Assembly (NCBI GenBank): GCA_036557785.1
Contig: DATBGZ010000068.1
Span: 46,528-110,527 of the forward strand
Source of the DNA: DATBGZ01 sp036557785
GTDB lineage: Bacteria > Actinomycetota > Actinomycetes > Mycobacteriales > Micromonosporaceae
Reading direction: 5' to 3'
Length of the DNA stretch: 64,000 nt
Position numbers and translations under genes: made by a program. The notes below the pieces were generated by a model. That model was given only the letters and a program-made list of their open reading frames with translations. It was not told the DNA's origin and did not search any database. Numbering within the stretch: the first letter of the stretch is position 1; each line of letters starts with the position of its first letter. This document shows positions 24,631 to 34,152 of this stretch, piece after piece.

Positions 24631-25752
24631 ATGTCGGACGGCGATGCCCCCCCAACCGCCGGCGAGCCGGAGCTCGTCCAGCTGCTGACGCCGGACGGGG
24701 AGCGGGTCACCCACCCCGAGTACGACGTCGACTTCACCGACGAAGAGTTGCGTGGCCTCTACCGCGACCTGGTCGTCATCCGCAAACTCGACGCGGAGGC
24801 GACCGCCCTGCAACGGCAGGGCGAACTCGGGCTCTGGGCGAGCCTGCTCGGGCAGGAGGCGGCACAGGTCGGCTCGGGCCGCGCGCTGCGGCCCCAGGAC
24901 ATGGTCTTCCCCACCTACCGCGAGCACGGCGTCCTCTACTGCCGGGGCATCGACCCGATCAAGCCCTTTGGCCTTTTTCGCGGCGTGGAGCACGGGGGTC
25001 TCGACCCCCACGAGAACAAGTTCAATATGTACACCATCGTGATCGGGGCACAGACGCTGCACGCGACCGGCTACGCCATGGGTGTGGCCATGGATGGCAA
25101 GGTCGGCACGGACGACGGTGAGGCCGTCATCGCCTACTTCGGTGATGGTGCCTCGTCACAGGGCGACGTGAACGAGGCGTTCGTCTGGTCGAGCGTCTTC
25201 AACGCGCCGGTCGTCTTCTTCTGCCAGAACAACCAGTTCGCCATCTCCGCGCCCGCCGACCGGCAGACCCGGGTGCCACTGTTCCACCGCGCCGCCGGGT
25301 TCGGCTTTCCCGGCGTACGGGTCGACGGCAACGATGTGCTCGCCTGCTACGCGGTGACCCGCAGGGCCCTCGACGACGCCCGGCACGGCCAGGGGCCGAG
25401 CCTGATCGAGGCGTATACGTACCGCATGGGCGCGCACACCACATCGGACGACCCGACCCGGTACCGGATCGCCTCTGAGGTGCAGGCATGGCAGGGCAAG
25501 GACCCGATCCTGAGGCTGCGCCGGTACCTGGAGCGCCTCGGTGCGGCCGACGAGCCGTACTTCGCCAGCATCGACGACGATGCGGCGCACCAGGCTGTGA
25601 CGCTGCGGGAACGTGTGCTCGCCATGCCCGATCCCGAGCCGCTGTCGATGTTCGACCACGTCTACGCCGAACCGTCACCCGTGGTCGAGGCGGAGCGTGC
25701 CGAGTTCGCCACGTACCTGGCCACGTTCGCCACGGGAGGGCAGCACGGATGA
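24631..25752 (+). CDS. 2-oxoacid dehydrogenase E1 component, alpha subunit
   Basis: A 373-residue thiamine-diphosphate-binding subunit. The ThDP/Mg motif is GDGASSQGDVNEAFVWSSVF followed by NN (FCQNNQFAIS); the phosphorylation-loop region reads TYRMGAHTTSDDPTRYR. It decarboxylates a 2-oxoacid with E1beta. The LWASLLGQEAAQVG stretch is typical of this family. Actinobacteria usually use AceE for pyruvate, so a branched-chain 2-oxoacid substrate is plausible, but pyruvate is not excluded. ATG 24631 follows AGGAGA. It is coupled to E1beta by an ATGA overlap. The 261-nt gap upstream presumably carries the operon promoter; I could not pin it. Confidence 0.9.
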   Translation: MSDGDAPPTAGEPELVQLLTPDGERVTHPEYDVDFTDEELRGLYRDLVVIRKLDAEATALQRQGELGLWASLLGQEAAQVGSGRALRPQDMVFPTYREHGVLYCRGIDPIKPFGLFRGVEHGGLDPHENKFNMYTIVIGAQTLHATGYAMGVAMDGKVGTDDGEAVIAYFGDGASSQGDVNEAFVWSSVFNAPVVFFCQNNQFAISAPADRQTRVPLFHRAAGFGFPGVRVDGNDVLACYAVTRRALDDARHGQGPSLIEAYTYRMGAHTTSDDPTRYRIASEVQAWQGKDPILRLRRYLERLGAADEPYFASIDDDAAHQAVTLRERVLAMPDPEPLSMFDHVYAEPSPVVEAERAEFATYLATFATGGQHG

Positions 25753-26732
25753 CCCTTCTGACATTGGGCAAGGCCCTCAACGAGGGGCTGCGGCGCGCGA
25801 TGGAGGCCGACCCCAAGGTCCTGATCATGGGCGAGGACGTCGGCAAGCTCGGCGGGGTCTTCCGCATCACGGACGGGCTGCAGAAGGACTTCGGCGAGCA
25901 GCGGGTCTTCGACACGCCACTGGCCGAGTCGGGCATCGTGGGCACCGCGGTGGGGCTGGCGATCCGCGGCTACCGGCCTGTGTGCGAGATCCAGTTCGAT
26001 GGGTTCGTGTACCCCGCGTACGACCAGATCGTGTCCCAGGTGGCGAAACTGCATTACCGGTCGGGTGGTCGCGTGCGGCTGCCGATCGTCATCCGGATCC
26101 CCTACGGCGGCGGCATCGGCGCGGTCGAGCACCACTCCGAGTCGCCCGAGGCGTACTTCGCGCACACCGCCGGCCTGAAGGTGGTCACCTGCGCCGACGC
26201 GCTCGACGCCTACTGGATGATCCAGCAGGCGATCGCCTCCGACGACCCGGTGGTCTTCCTCGAGCCCAAGCGGCGGTACTGGGAGAAGGCCGAAGTCCCG
26301 ACCGGCGCTCGCCTCGACGACGCCTTCCCGCTGCACGCCTCACGGGTGGTCCGGCCCGGCCGGCACGCCACGATCATCGCCTACGGCCCGATGGTCCGTA
26401 CCGCTATGGAGGCCGCGGACGCGGCGGCCACCGAGGGGCGCGAGCTCGAGGTGATCGACCTCCGGTCGCTCTCACCGCTGGATCTGGACCCGGTGTACGA
26501 ATCGGTACGGCGGACCGGGCGGGCCATCGTCGTGCACGAGGCCCCGCGCAGCGGCGGACTCGGCGGCGAGGTGGCCGCTCAGGTGACGCAGGAGTGCTTC
26601 TATTCGTTGGAGGCTCCGGTGCTGCGGGTGACCGGCTTCGACACCCCGTACCCGCCTGCCCGGCTCGAGGACGAGTACCTGCCCGACCTCGACCGGATTC
26701 TCGACGCCGTCGACCGGACCGGGGAGTGGTGA
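25749..26732 (+). CDS. 2-oxoacid dehydrogenase E1 component, beta subunit
   Basis: A 327-residue transketolase-like beta subunit that completes the E1 heterotetramer. Recognisable blocks are MGEDVGKLGGVFRITDGL, FDTPLAESGIVGTAVGLA, EIQFDGFVYPAYDQIVSQ, RIPYGGGIGAVEHHSESPE and the C-terminal DLRSLSPLDLDPVYESV. The Glu that activates thiamine is in the TPLAESG block. It starts within the stop of E1alpha and ends just before E2, so the three genes form one operon. No E3 (lipoamide dehydrogenase) gene is in the window. Confidence 0.92.
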   Translation: MTLLTLGKALNEGLRRAMEADPKVLIMGEDVGKLGGVFRITDGLQKDFGEQRVFDTPLAESGIVGTAVGLAIRGYRPVCEIQFDGFVYPAYDQIVSQVAKLHYRSGGRVRLPIVIRIPYGGGIGAVEHHSESPEAYFAHTAGLKVVTCADALDAYWMIQQAIASDDPVVFLEPKRRYWEKAEVPTGARLDDAFPLHASRVVRPGRHATIIAYGPMVRTAMEAADAAATEGRELEVIDLRSLSPLDLDPVYESVRRTGRAIVVHEAPRSGGLGGEVAAQVTQECFYSLEAPVLRVTGFDTPYPPARLEDEYLPDLDRILDAVDRTGEW

Positions 26733-26737
26733 GGGCG

Positions 26738-28141
26738 ATGAGCCGACTGCGTGAGTTTGCCCTGCCGGACCTCGGCGAGGGGCTCACCGAGGGAGAGATC
26801 ATCAAGTGGCTGGTCGCCGAGGGTGACACGGTCCTGCTGAACCAGCCGATCGTCGAGGTGGAGACCGCGAAGGCCGCGGTGGAGATCCCCGCTAAGTGGG
26901 CCGGCCGCGTGCTCCGGATCCATCAGCCGGAGGGCGCGACGGTCCAGGTCGGTTCGCCGATCATCCTCATCGACACCGACCCGAGCGCCGGCGACCTTCC
27001 CGAGCCAGCCGCGCCCGCCACGGCCGAGCAGGCCCAGACGGGCGAGGCGGCCCCGGGCGGCCGTACGGCGGTGCTCGTGGGCTATGGCCCGCGGACCACG
27101 ACACCAACCCGGCGTCCCCGGGTCCAGGCACCCACGAGCTCCACAGTGGACAGTCAGACCGTGACGGCGGCGCCGGACACCGCGGCACCGCCACCGTCCC
27201 CAGTGGAGCCCGCCACCGCCCCGGTGCTCGCCAAGCCGCCGGTGCGCAAGCTGGCCCGCGATCTCGGCGTCGACCTCGACGGGATCGTCGGCAGCGGACC
27301 ATCCGGTTCCATCACCCGCGACGATGTCCACGCGGCGGCGGCCGGCGAGTTCTCCACCGCGACCGCCGGGACGGCCGAGCTCGCGACGCTGGTCACGCCG
27401 ACCAGCCTCGCGCTCTTCGGGCCGAACCGGGAGCACCGCGTGCCGGTGCGGGGCGTGCGCAAGCTCACCGCACAGAACATGGTCGCCTCAGCGTTCACCG
27501 CGCCCCACGTCACCGAGTTCCTCAGCGTCGACATGACGCGGTCGATGAAGGCGCTGGCGCGGCTGAAGGAACGCCCGGACTGGCGTGACACGCGGGTCTC
27601 GCCGCTGCTTCTGGTGGCGAAGGCGACGTTGCTGGCGATCCGTCGCCATCCCATGGTGAACTCCACCTGGTCGGCGGGGTCGGACCCGGACGCACCCGAG
27701 ATCGTCGTCAAGGAGTACGTGAACCTCGGCATCGCCGCCGCGACGCCCCGGGGCCTGCTGGTACCGAACATCAAGGACGCGGGTCGGCTGAGCCTGCGCG
27801 AGTTGGCCGACGCCATGACAGCCCTCGTGGTCACCGCCCGGGACGGGCGTACGGCACCCGCGGACATGATCGGCGGGACGTTCACCATCACCAATGTTGG
27901 TGTGTTCGGGGTGGACAGTGGCACGCCGATCCTGCCACCGGGTGAGGCGGCCATCCTCGCCTTCGGGGCCGTGCGGCCGACGCCCTGGGTCCACAAGGGA
28001 AAGGTCCGGGTGCGCGACGTCACCACACTCGGTCTCTCCTTCGACCACCGGATCATCGACGGCGAACTCGGCTCGCTGTTCCTGCGCGACATCGGATCAT
28101 TCCTCGCCGACCCGGAGGGCTCGTTGCTCGGCTGGGGCTGA
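26738..28141 (+). CDS. 2-oxoacid dehydrogenase E2, dihydrolipoamide acyltransferase
   Basis: A 467-residue core enzyme with one lipoyl domain (residues 1-80, lipoyl-lysine in VEVETAKAAVE), an Ala/Pro-rich linker, an E3/E1-binding domain (VRKLARDLGVDLDGIVGSG), a second linker, and the catalytic acyltransferase domain ending with LSFDHRIIDGELG that holds the active-site His and Asp. It accepts the acyl group from E1 and passes it to CoA. ATG 26738 is preceded by GGGGAG at 11 nt; a GTG at 26729 overlapping the E1beta stop is an alternative. Confidence 0.92.
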   Translation: MSRLREFALPDLGEGLTEGEIIKWLVAEGDTVLLNQPIVEVETAKAAVEIPAKWAGRVLRIHQPEGATVQVGSPIILIDTDPSAGDLPEPAAPATAEQAQTGEAAPGGRTAVLVGYGPRTTTPTRRPRVQAPTSSTVDSQTVTAAPDTAAPPPSPVEPATAPVLAKPPVRKLARDLGVDLDGIVGSGPSGSITRDDVHAAAAGEFSTATAGTAELATLVTPTSLALFGPNREHRVPVRGVRKLTAQNMVASAFTAPHVTEFLSVDMTRSMKALARLKERPDWRDTRVSPLLLVAKATLLAIRRHPMVNSTWSAGSDPDAPEIVVKEYVNLGIAAATPRGLLVPNIKDAGRLSLRELADAMTALVVTARDGRTAPADMIGGTFTITNVGVFGVDSGTPILPPGEAAILAFGAVRPTPWVHKGKVRVRDVTTLGLSFDHRIIDGELGSLFLRDIGSFLADPEGSLLGWG

Positions 28142-28181
28142 CCGACGCCGCCGTCCCCACGACGAGTTGATCTAGGACCTC

Positions 28182-28211
28182 GCCCGGCGCCTCTTGATCA
28201 CAGCGCCGGGC
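28182..28211. terminator. Hairpin after the 2-oxoacid dehydrogenase operon
   Basis: GCCCGGCGC (28182-28190) and GCGCCGGGC (28203-28211) form a perfect 9-bp stem with a 12-nt loop, 41 nt after the E2 stop. It lacks a T-tract, as is common for actinobacterial terminators. Confidence 0.5.
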
Positions 28212-28381
28212 CGGGCCCCGGATCTCCGGTCTCCGCTCGTCGGGAACACGGGCCGACCGGGGGTGACACACCTGTGGTGCGGCCGGGTACCGTGTCCTCG
28301 TCCAGTCGCACCCCCACCGCCGCCGGAGCACGGCACGGAGCCCCGCACCCCAGGGGTGGCGAGCACGATCAGGAGGCACCC

Positions 28382-29434
28382 ATGTCGGAGCCGTACCCGC
28401 CCGCCGAACCACCCGCGGACGGCGACCGGGCGCAACCAGCTCAGCCGCGCTACTCGGCCTCGGCTTCGGTTCCCGTGCCGGGTCAGGGCGGTCCGGCCGG
28501 ACCCGGAGCCTTCCCCAACCCACCCGCCCCGGCCGGCACCTACGGAGCCCCCTACGGGCAGGGCGGCACATACGGAGCGTCCCCGCAGGCGTCGGCACCG
28601 GTGGGCCAGCCTCCGTTCGGCCAGCCTCCACTGGGTCAGCCACCCGTCGGCCAGCCTCCGGCCGGCTCCGCGCCCGTGGGATCGGCATCCGTCGGCTCAG
28701 CCACTCCCGGCCAGGCACCGGCGAGCGGCCACGCGAGAGTCGCCGGCAGCGCATCGGTGCCGGCGGCCCCGACCTACGGGTCGCCGCCCGCGGGCGGGAC
28801 GTATGGCGCGCCACCCGCTCCCGCCGCGTACGGGACGCCGCCGGCACCTCCCGGGACGACATACGGCTCCTCGGCACCGGCGCCCGCGGGCACGACGTAT
28901 GGGGGCTCCGCGCCGGGACACTACGGCGCGCCGCCGGCCCCACCACCTGCCCCGTACGGTCAGCCGCCGAGCCAGTTCGAGGCGCCTCGCCCCGGTGGTG
29001 CCTACGGCGCACCGGGCCGCAGCCCGGCGACGTACGGCGCGGGCGCACCGCCCAGGGATGACTCCGGCTACGAGGAGCGCCCGGCCCCTGGCGCCAAGCC
29101 CCGGCGCGGACTGGTCATCGTGGTCGTGCTGGCGGCGGTGATCGTGGTCGTGGGTGTCGGCGCGTTCATCGGCCTGAAGTACCTCTCCGCGGGCACCGGC
29201 AACGACTTCGCGGTGAACAAGTGCGTGCAGCAGCAGGGTGACTCCGCCATCCTGGTCGACTGCGGCACACCCGGGGCGTACCGGATCGACTCGATCGTCA
29301 ACAGCCAGACCGAGTGCGAGGACGCCCGGCAGCCCTGGCTCGAAGTGACCGAGACCACGGGGGCGAAGACGTACCGTTGCCTCGTTCCCGTCAACACGAC
29401 GCCGACCGAACAGCCTTCGGCGCCAGCCTCGTAA
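28382..29434 (+). CDS. Proline-rich single-pass membrane protein with LppU-like C-terminal domain
   Basis: A 350-residue protein. Residues 1-235 are low-complexity Pro/Gly/Ala/Tyr-rich, with tandem GQPP repeats (about 75-100) and scattered TYGAPP units; then a basic stop-transfer KPRR and one membrane helix (LVIVVVLAAVIVVVGVGAF). The exported C-terminal domain of about 85 residues has four Cys (NKCVQQ, VDCGTP, TECEDA, YRCLVP) probably forming two disulfides, as in the LppU/SCO3897 group. The function is unknown. ATG 28382 follows an AGGAGG at 7 nt. GTP: no catalytic motif is visible. Its disordered cytoplasmic tail suggests scaffold or interaction roles. Confidence 0.72.
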   Translation: MSEPYPPAEPPADGDRAQPAQPRYSASASVPVPGQGGPAGPGAFPNPPAPAGTYGAPYGQGGTYGASPQASAPVGQPPFGQPPLGQPPVGQPPAGSAPVGSASVGSATPGQAPASGHARVAGSASVPAAPTYGSPPAGGTYGAPPAPAAYGTPPAPPGTTYGSSAPAPAGTTYGGSAPGHYGAPPAPPPAPYGQPPSQFEAPRPGGAYGAPGRSPATYGAGAPPRDDSGYEERPAPGAKPRRGLVIVVVLAAVIVVVGVGAFIGLKYLSAGTGNDFAVNKCVQQQGDSAILVDCGTPGAYRIDSIVNSQTECEDARQPWLEVTETTGAKTYRCLVPVNTTPTEQPSAPAS

Positions 29435-29477
29435 CCTCCGCGGTCAGTCACGGCCGCGCTGAGGCGGGACGGTACGG

Positions 29478-30329
29478 ATGCACGTCGAGGTCAACGGCAC
29501 CCGGCTGTGGTTCGATGTTGATGGATGCGAGCTGGAACCGAACGGCTCGGTCATGCGCGAGCGCCCGACGGTCGTGCTCGTGCACGGTGGGCCTGGTAGC
29601 TATGACCACTCCTACTTCAAGCCGTACTTCTCCCGCCTGGCCGCGCACGCTCAGGTGGTGTACCTCGACCTGCGCGACCATGGCCGTTCCCAGCGGCATG
29701 ATGCGTTGTCGTGGAGCTTTGAGTTGTGCGCGGACGACCTGCGCGCGTTCTGCGAGGCCGTGGGGATCAATCGACCGGTCGTGCTCGGTCACTCGATGGG
29801 TGGTTTCGTCGCCATGCTCTATGGCGCACGCTATCCGGGCCACGCCGCGGCGCTGATCCTGCAGTCGACGATGGCCCGCTTCAACCTCGACCGCCTGGTC
29901 GAGGGCTTCCGTGGCGTGGCGGGTGACGAGGTGGCCGAACTCGCGCGGCGCGACTACGACGGCGACCCGGTCACCGATGCCGAATGGGATCTCGTCTTCT
30001 CGGCCTTCGGACCGCACGTGCCGACTCGGGATGAGCTGGCTCGCCGGGTCCGCAATCCTGGCGTCGCCGTTGCCGGCATGTGGCTCATGCGCCACCTCGA
30101 CGTCGTCGATCAGCTCAGCAAGATCACCTGCCCTACGCTGGTATGCGTGGGAGCGCTCGATCCCGTGACCGCGCCGTCGGCGTCCCGCGAGATAGCCGAG
30201 GCGCTGTCAACCGGGGTCGGCCGCCTTGCGGTGATCGAGCAGGCCGGCCACTTTCCGTGGCTGGATCTTCCCGACCGGTACTGGCTACTGATCACCACGT
30301 TCCTTGACTCGCTGCATGTCCAGGATTGA
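29478..30329 (+). CDS. Alpha/beta hydrolase (proline iminopeptidase-like)
   Basis: A 283-residue hydrolase. The oxyanion block VLVHGGPGSYDHSY, the nucleophile elbow GHSMGG (Ser about 114), a late Asp in VGALDPVTAPS and His in EQAGHFPWLD make up the triad. HGGPG and DLRDHGRS are typical of the prolyl aminopeptidase branch, but the cap domain is not diagnostic, so the substrate is uncertain. Its start ATG follows a GGCGGGACGG run. It stands alone between the LppU-like gene and the DUF3800-like gene on the same strand. Confidence 0.85.
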   Translation: MHVEVNGTRLWFDVDGCELEPNGSVMRERPTVVLVHGGPGSYDHSYFKPYFSRLAAHAQVVYLDLRDHGRSQRHDALSWSFELCADDLRAFCEAVGINRPVVLGHSMGGFVAMLYGARYPGHAAALILQSTMARFNLDRLVEGFRGVAGDEVAELARRDYDGDPVTDAEWDLVFSAFGPHVPTRDELARRVRNPGVAVAGMWLMRHLDVVDQLSKITCPTLVCVGALDPVTAPSASREIAEALSTGVGRLAVIEQAGHFPWLDLPDRYWLLITTFLDSLHVQD

Positions 30330-30464
30330 ATGCGCCGGGAAAGTCGGTGGCCCAACCGGGTCCGCGCCGCCACGATGGGCCCATGTCGTCCGGCAGCTCC
30401 ACGGATGTGAGCGTCGACGTGTGATCACACGTCGACGGATCCGTCTGGAGCACCAGGAGAGCAC

Positions 30465-31523
30465 GTGGGGACCGCACAGACGTCAGCCGAGCCCGCTCTC
30501 CAGATCGCGTGCGACGAGTCGGGCTGGGAGGGCACCAACCTCGCGACCGCGAACTCCGACGTCATCGCGTACGCCAGCGTCCGGTTGCCGATCGACGGGG
30601 CGGCGGAGGCGATCCGCGCGCTGCGTGGCCCGCCTCGCCAACACAGCTACGAGTTCAAGGCCTCGCATCTGATCCGGGCCAACGGTGGCGCGGGTCTGGT
30701 CGGCTTCCTCGCGTCGTCCGGTCCGGTGTACGGCCGGGCCAGGGTCCACCTGACCCACAAGTCGTGCTTCATCCTCGGCCGGATTCTCGACCTGTTCCTC
30801 GGGGCAGCGGTGGATGCCGCGACGCTGGGTCTGGTGCCGGACCAGCGGATCGCCAGCCTGGCGACCCGGCTCTGTCGGGCCGGCCCGGACGCGTTCGGTC
30901 CGCAGCCCTGGCGCGCGTTCCTGGCCGCGGCCAACGTGCTCCTGCGGGCAGATCGTCGGCGGCTCGTGCGGGAACCTGTCGACGCGTTCTTCGATCAGGT
31001 CGCGGTGCTGCGAGGCATGGACCGGGTACCGGTCACATCGATTCTCGACGAACTAGGTGACCGGCGCCCGGAGGCGTATGCGGCCCGGGCGCGGCTGCTC
31101 GACGATCAGATGCTGCACCCCGTCCTGGAGCCGTTGATTCCGGCGCTGGCTCGCACCGTGCTGCACTGGAGTCGTGGGGTGCATCCGATCGCGGTCATCC
31201 ACGACGAGCAGTCAGCGCTGACCGAGCGGCGGATGCGACGACTCGAGCAGGTCCTGGCCGCGCCGCCGTTGGAGCTGATCCGTCTGCCGGCTCACGGCCG
31301 CTTCCTCCAGTTCCGCCAGGTGGACTCCCGAATCGACCCTCGCGTCCAGGTCGCCGACCTGCTCGCGGGCGTCGCCCGGAAGCTCGCCAGCGAGAACCTG
31401 CTGGGCCGAAGCGATCCAGACCTGACCGCGCTGCTGCGGCCGTACCTTGATCCGGACTCTCGCTGGTGTGAGCGCCCGCTGCTGGGGCTATCTGATCAAT
31501 CGGGACATGTTCGTCGGGGATGA
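30465..31523 (+). CDS. DUF3800-like protein (possible RNase H-fold nuclease)
   Basis: A 352-residue protein that begins with an acidic motif ACDESGWEG and ends with RQVDSRIDPRVQVADLLAGV, the same N-terminal D-E-S-G and C-terminal Q-x-A-D-L pattern as the DUF3800 family, which has an RNase H-like fold. A central IAVIHDEQSAL supplies another conserved Asp. Catalytic activity is not proven. It does not sit in an obvious defence island. The GTG at 30465 follows AGGAGA. Its 3' end runs up to the start of the thioredoxin-NHL gene (8 nt before its ATG). Confidence 0.6.
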   Translation: MGTAQTSAEPALQIACDESGWEGTNLATANSDVIAYASVRLPIDGAAEAIRALRGPPRQHSYEFKASHLIRANGGAGLVGFLASSGPVYGRARVHLTHKSCFILGRILDLFLGAAVDAATLGLVPDQRIASLATRLCRAGPDAFGPQPWRAFLAAANVLLRADRRRLVREPVDAFFDQVAVLRGMDRVPVTSILDELGDRRPEAYAARARLLDDQMLHPVLEPLIPALARTVLHWSRGVHPIAVIHDEQSALTERRMRRLEQVLAAPPLELIRLPAHGRFLQFRQVDSRIDPRVQVADLLAGVARKLASENLLGRSDPDLTALLRPYLDPDSRWCERPLLGLSDQSGHVRRG

Positions 31524-31530
31524 TGGGTCG

Positions 31531-33384
31531 ATGACGCGGGTACGGGCGCCGGAGCTGCGCGGACGGGGTTGGCTCAACACTGGCGGCACGCAGTTGAACA
31601 TCAGGGACTTCCGGGGACGGATCCTGATCCTCGACTTCTGGACCTTCTGCTGCGTCAACTGCCTGCACGTGCTCGACGAACTGCGCCCGGTCGAGGAGAA
31701 GTACCGCGACGTGCTCGACGTGGTCGGCGTGCACTCGCCCAAGTTCGAGCACGAGCGGAACCCGGTCGCGCTCGCGGCGGCGGTCGAACGGTACGGCGTG
31801 ACTCACCCCGTCCTCGACGACCCGGAGCTGCGGACCTGGGACCAGTACGCGGCCAAGGCCTGGCCGACGCTGGTCGTGGTCGACCCGGAGGGGTACGTGG
31901 TCGCCGCGATGGCGGGCGAGGGTCACGCCGAGGGACTGCGACGGCTCATCGACGAGCTGGTGAAAATCCACAGTGGACGCCAGACGTTGCGCCGCGGCGA
32001 CGGCAGCCATGTCGCCGCGGCCGCCTCGGGCCTGACCGCTCCCCCTACCGACCCGGCCGCTACCCTGCGCTTTCCCGCCCGGGCGGTTCTCGGCCGGTCC
32101 GGGGAACTGCTCGTCGCCGATGCCGCGCACCACAGCGTGGCGGTCCTCGATGGGCTCGACTCGGTCCGGTCGCGCATCGGCTCGGGCCGCCGGGGTCGCA
32201 GCGACGGTAGGGCCGGTGAAGCCGAGTTCTCCGAACCCAATGGGCTGTGTCTGCTGCCCCCCGAAGTGGCGGCGCGGGCCGGGTACGACCTCGTGGTCGC
32301 CGACACCGTGAACCACCTGCTGCGCGGCGTGCGGCTGGAGAGCGGCGAGGTGTCCACTGTGGCCGGCACGGGACGTCAATGGCGGGGCACCGTGGGCTTC
32401 GATCCGCACCCCGCTGCCGAGGTCGACCTGTCGTCGCCCTGGGACGTGGCGTGGTACGGCGACCGCGTGGTCGTGGCGATGGCCGGCATCCATCAACTGT
32501 GGTGGTTCGACCCGGTCGCGGGGCTCGCCGGGGCCTATGCCGGCACGACGGTTGAGGCCCTGCGCGACGGCCCGCTCGATCAGGTCTTCATGGCACAGCC
32601 GTCGGGACTGTCGGTCTCGGCGGACGCCCGTACGCTCTGGGTCGCCGACGCGGAGTCGTCCGCCCTGCGCTACGTCCGGGACGGGGCCATGCACACCGTC
32701 GTGGGCCTGGGTCTGTTCGACTTCGGGCATGTGGACGGCCCGGCCGATGAGGCGCTCCTGCAGCACCCGCTCGGTGTCCACGCGCTGCCCGACGGCACGG
32801 TGCTCGTCGCCGACACGTACAACGGCGCGGTCCGGCGCTACGACCCTGGCTCGGGCGGCGTCTCCACGCTGGCCTCAGGCCTGGCCGAGCCGAGCGACGT
32901 CGTGACGCTCGCCGACGGAAGCCTCGCGGTGGTCGAGTCCGCGGGCCACCGTTTGGTTCCGTTGGCCCTGACCGAGGTCGTGGCTGCGCAACCCGTGCGT
33001 CTGCGCACCGAGCGGCCGCCCACCATGCTCGCCCCGGGTGAGGTGAGCCTGCGGGTGGTCTTCGAGCCGGCGCCGGGGCAGAAGCTCGACGAGTCGTGGG
33101 GACCGTCGACCCGGTTGGAGGTCTCCGCGTCGCCGCCCGAACTCCTGCGCTCGGGTGCGGGCGTGACCCACGACCTCGAACGTACCGTCGTCATCTCGTC
33201 CACAGTGGAGCGTGGCATCCTTCAGGTCGTCGCGCAGGCCGCGACGTGCGACACCGAGGCGGAGCACCCGGCGTGCTACCTCACCCGTCAGGATTGGGGC
33301 GTGCCGATCGTGGTCTCGGCCGACGGAGCACAGCGGCTGCCGCTGATCCTGCGCGGCCTCGACGGAGCGTCGCGGGGGTCATGA
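31531..33384 (+). CDS. Thioredoxin-like / NHL-repeat protein
   Basis: A 617-residue cytoplasmic protein: an N-terminal thioredoxin/TlpA-like domain (residues 1-150) with redox motif Cys41-Val-Asn-Cys44 inside ILDFWTFCCVNCLHVL, then an NHL beta-propeller (about 170-480) with recurring blades such as GELLVADAAHHSVAV, YDLVVADTVNHLLRGV and GTVLVADTYNGAVRRYD, and a C-terminal beta-sandwich-like part. The same architecture occurs in animal NHLRC2. The function is probably thiol-redox linked. Start at ATG 31531 matches the usual family start (TRVRAPELRG) and has a weak GATGAT -10 box 6 nt upstream. Confidence 0.85.
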   Translation: MTRVRAPELRGRGWLNTGGTQLNIRDFRGRILILDFWTFCCVNCLHVLDELRPVEEKYRDVLDVVGVHSPKFEHERNPVALAAAVERYGVTHPVLDDPELRTWDQYAAKAWPTLVVVDPEGYVVAAMAGEGHAEGLRRLIDELVKIHSGRQTLRRGDGSHVAAAASGLTAPPTDPAATLRFPARAVLGRSGELLVADAAHHSVAVLDGLDSVRSRIGSGRRGRSDGRAGEAEFSEPNGLCLLPPEVAARAGYDLVVADTVNHLLRGVRLESGEVSTVAGTGRQWRGTVGFDPHPAAEVDLSSPWDVAWYGDRVVVAMAGIHQLWWFDPVAGLAGAYAGTTVEALRDGPLDQVFMAQPSGLSVSADARTLWVADAESSALRYVRDGAMHTVVGLGLFDFGHVDGPADEALLQHPLGVHALPDGTVLVADTYNGAVRRYDPGSGGVSTLASGLAEPSDVVTLADGSLAVVESAGHRLVPLALTEVVAAQPVRLRTERPPTMLAPGEVSLRVVFEPAPGQKLDESWGPSTRLEVSASPPELLRSGAGVTHDLERTVVISSTVERGILQVVAQAATCDTEAEHPACYLTRQDWGVPIVVSADGAQRLPLILRGLDGASRGS

Positions 33385-34146
33385 CCAGCGGACGTGGACG
33401 TTGTCCCGCCACAGCTTGGCCAGACCCGCGTCACCGACCACGGTCAGCTCGTCGGCCCGGTTCCACAGGCTCAGGTAGAGCTGGGCGGCACTGCCGGTGA
33501 AGACGGCATCGGCCGGCTCGGTCAGGCCCACGGTGGTGACGATCGGAGCGTCGCTGAGCTGCACGGTCCAGGCGTGCCCGGTGTCCTCGGCCCGGACGAC
33601 CAGCGTGCACGGCTGCTCGGTGTGTAGCTTTCCCTTGCCGCGGGTGATGAAGCCGGTCAGCAGCTCGTCGATGCCATCAGCGGCCAACGCCGGTTCGATG
33701 CCGATCCGATCGGCGGTCGGCCAACGTCCGAGGCTTGCCGCAACGGCGTCGACACCGTGGATGGTCGTCTCGTGCGCCTGCCGCCGCGCCCAGAAGCGGC
33801 GTGGTGGTGGCGCGTCCCGCAGGAACACCAACGCCGCCACGTCCTCCGGCGCCGATGCCAACGTGTCCAGAACCGCCTGCAGGCCCTCGTCGAACCAGGC
33901 GAGCAGGTCGGATGCGGCAGCGGCTTCGGCGACAAAGGCGTCGGTGTCGCTGTCGCGGTCACCGCGCAGGTTCGCCGCGGCCCACCGATGCACCATGCCC
34001 TGGTGGGTCACGAGGTCGGCGACGTTCCAGGCTGGACAGGTCGGCACCGTGGCGTCGAGCCCGGCCGAGGCCGCGGCGTCACGCAGCAGATCGCCGCTTC
34101 GCCGCAACGCGGTGAGATGGTCGTCCAGGCTGAGATGGGTCGGCAT
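33379..34146 (-). CDS. Maleylpyruvate isomerase family mycothiol-dependent (DinB-like) protein
   Basis: A 255-residue protein with the DinB/MDMPI four-helix fold: PTCPAWNVADLVTHQGMVHRW at the N-terminus and the metal-binding RRQAHETTIHGVDAV motif (HExxxH), followed by the C-terminal sterol-carrier-like domain found in the actinobacterial family (AVFTGSAAQLYLSLWNRAD). Such enzymes use mycothiol as a cofactor or ligand; the substrate is unknown. The start is supported by a TAGCAT box 6 nt upstream. The 3' end overlaps the thioredoxin-NHL gene by 6 bases. Confidence 0.82.
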   Translation of the reverse strand: MPTHLSLDDHLTALRRSGDLLRDAAASAGLDATVPTCPAWNVADLVTHQGMVHRWAAANLRGDRDSDTDAFVAEAAAASDLLAWFDEGLQAVLDTLASAPEDVAALVFLRDAPPPRRFWARRQAHETTIHGVDAVAASLGRWPTADRIGIEPALAADGIDELLTGFITRGKGKLHTEQPCTLVVRAEDTGHAWTVQLSDAPIVTTVGLTEPADAVFTGSAAQLYLSLWNRADELTVVGDAGLAKLWRDNVHVRWS

Positions 34147-34152
34147 GGACGC

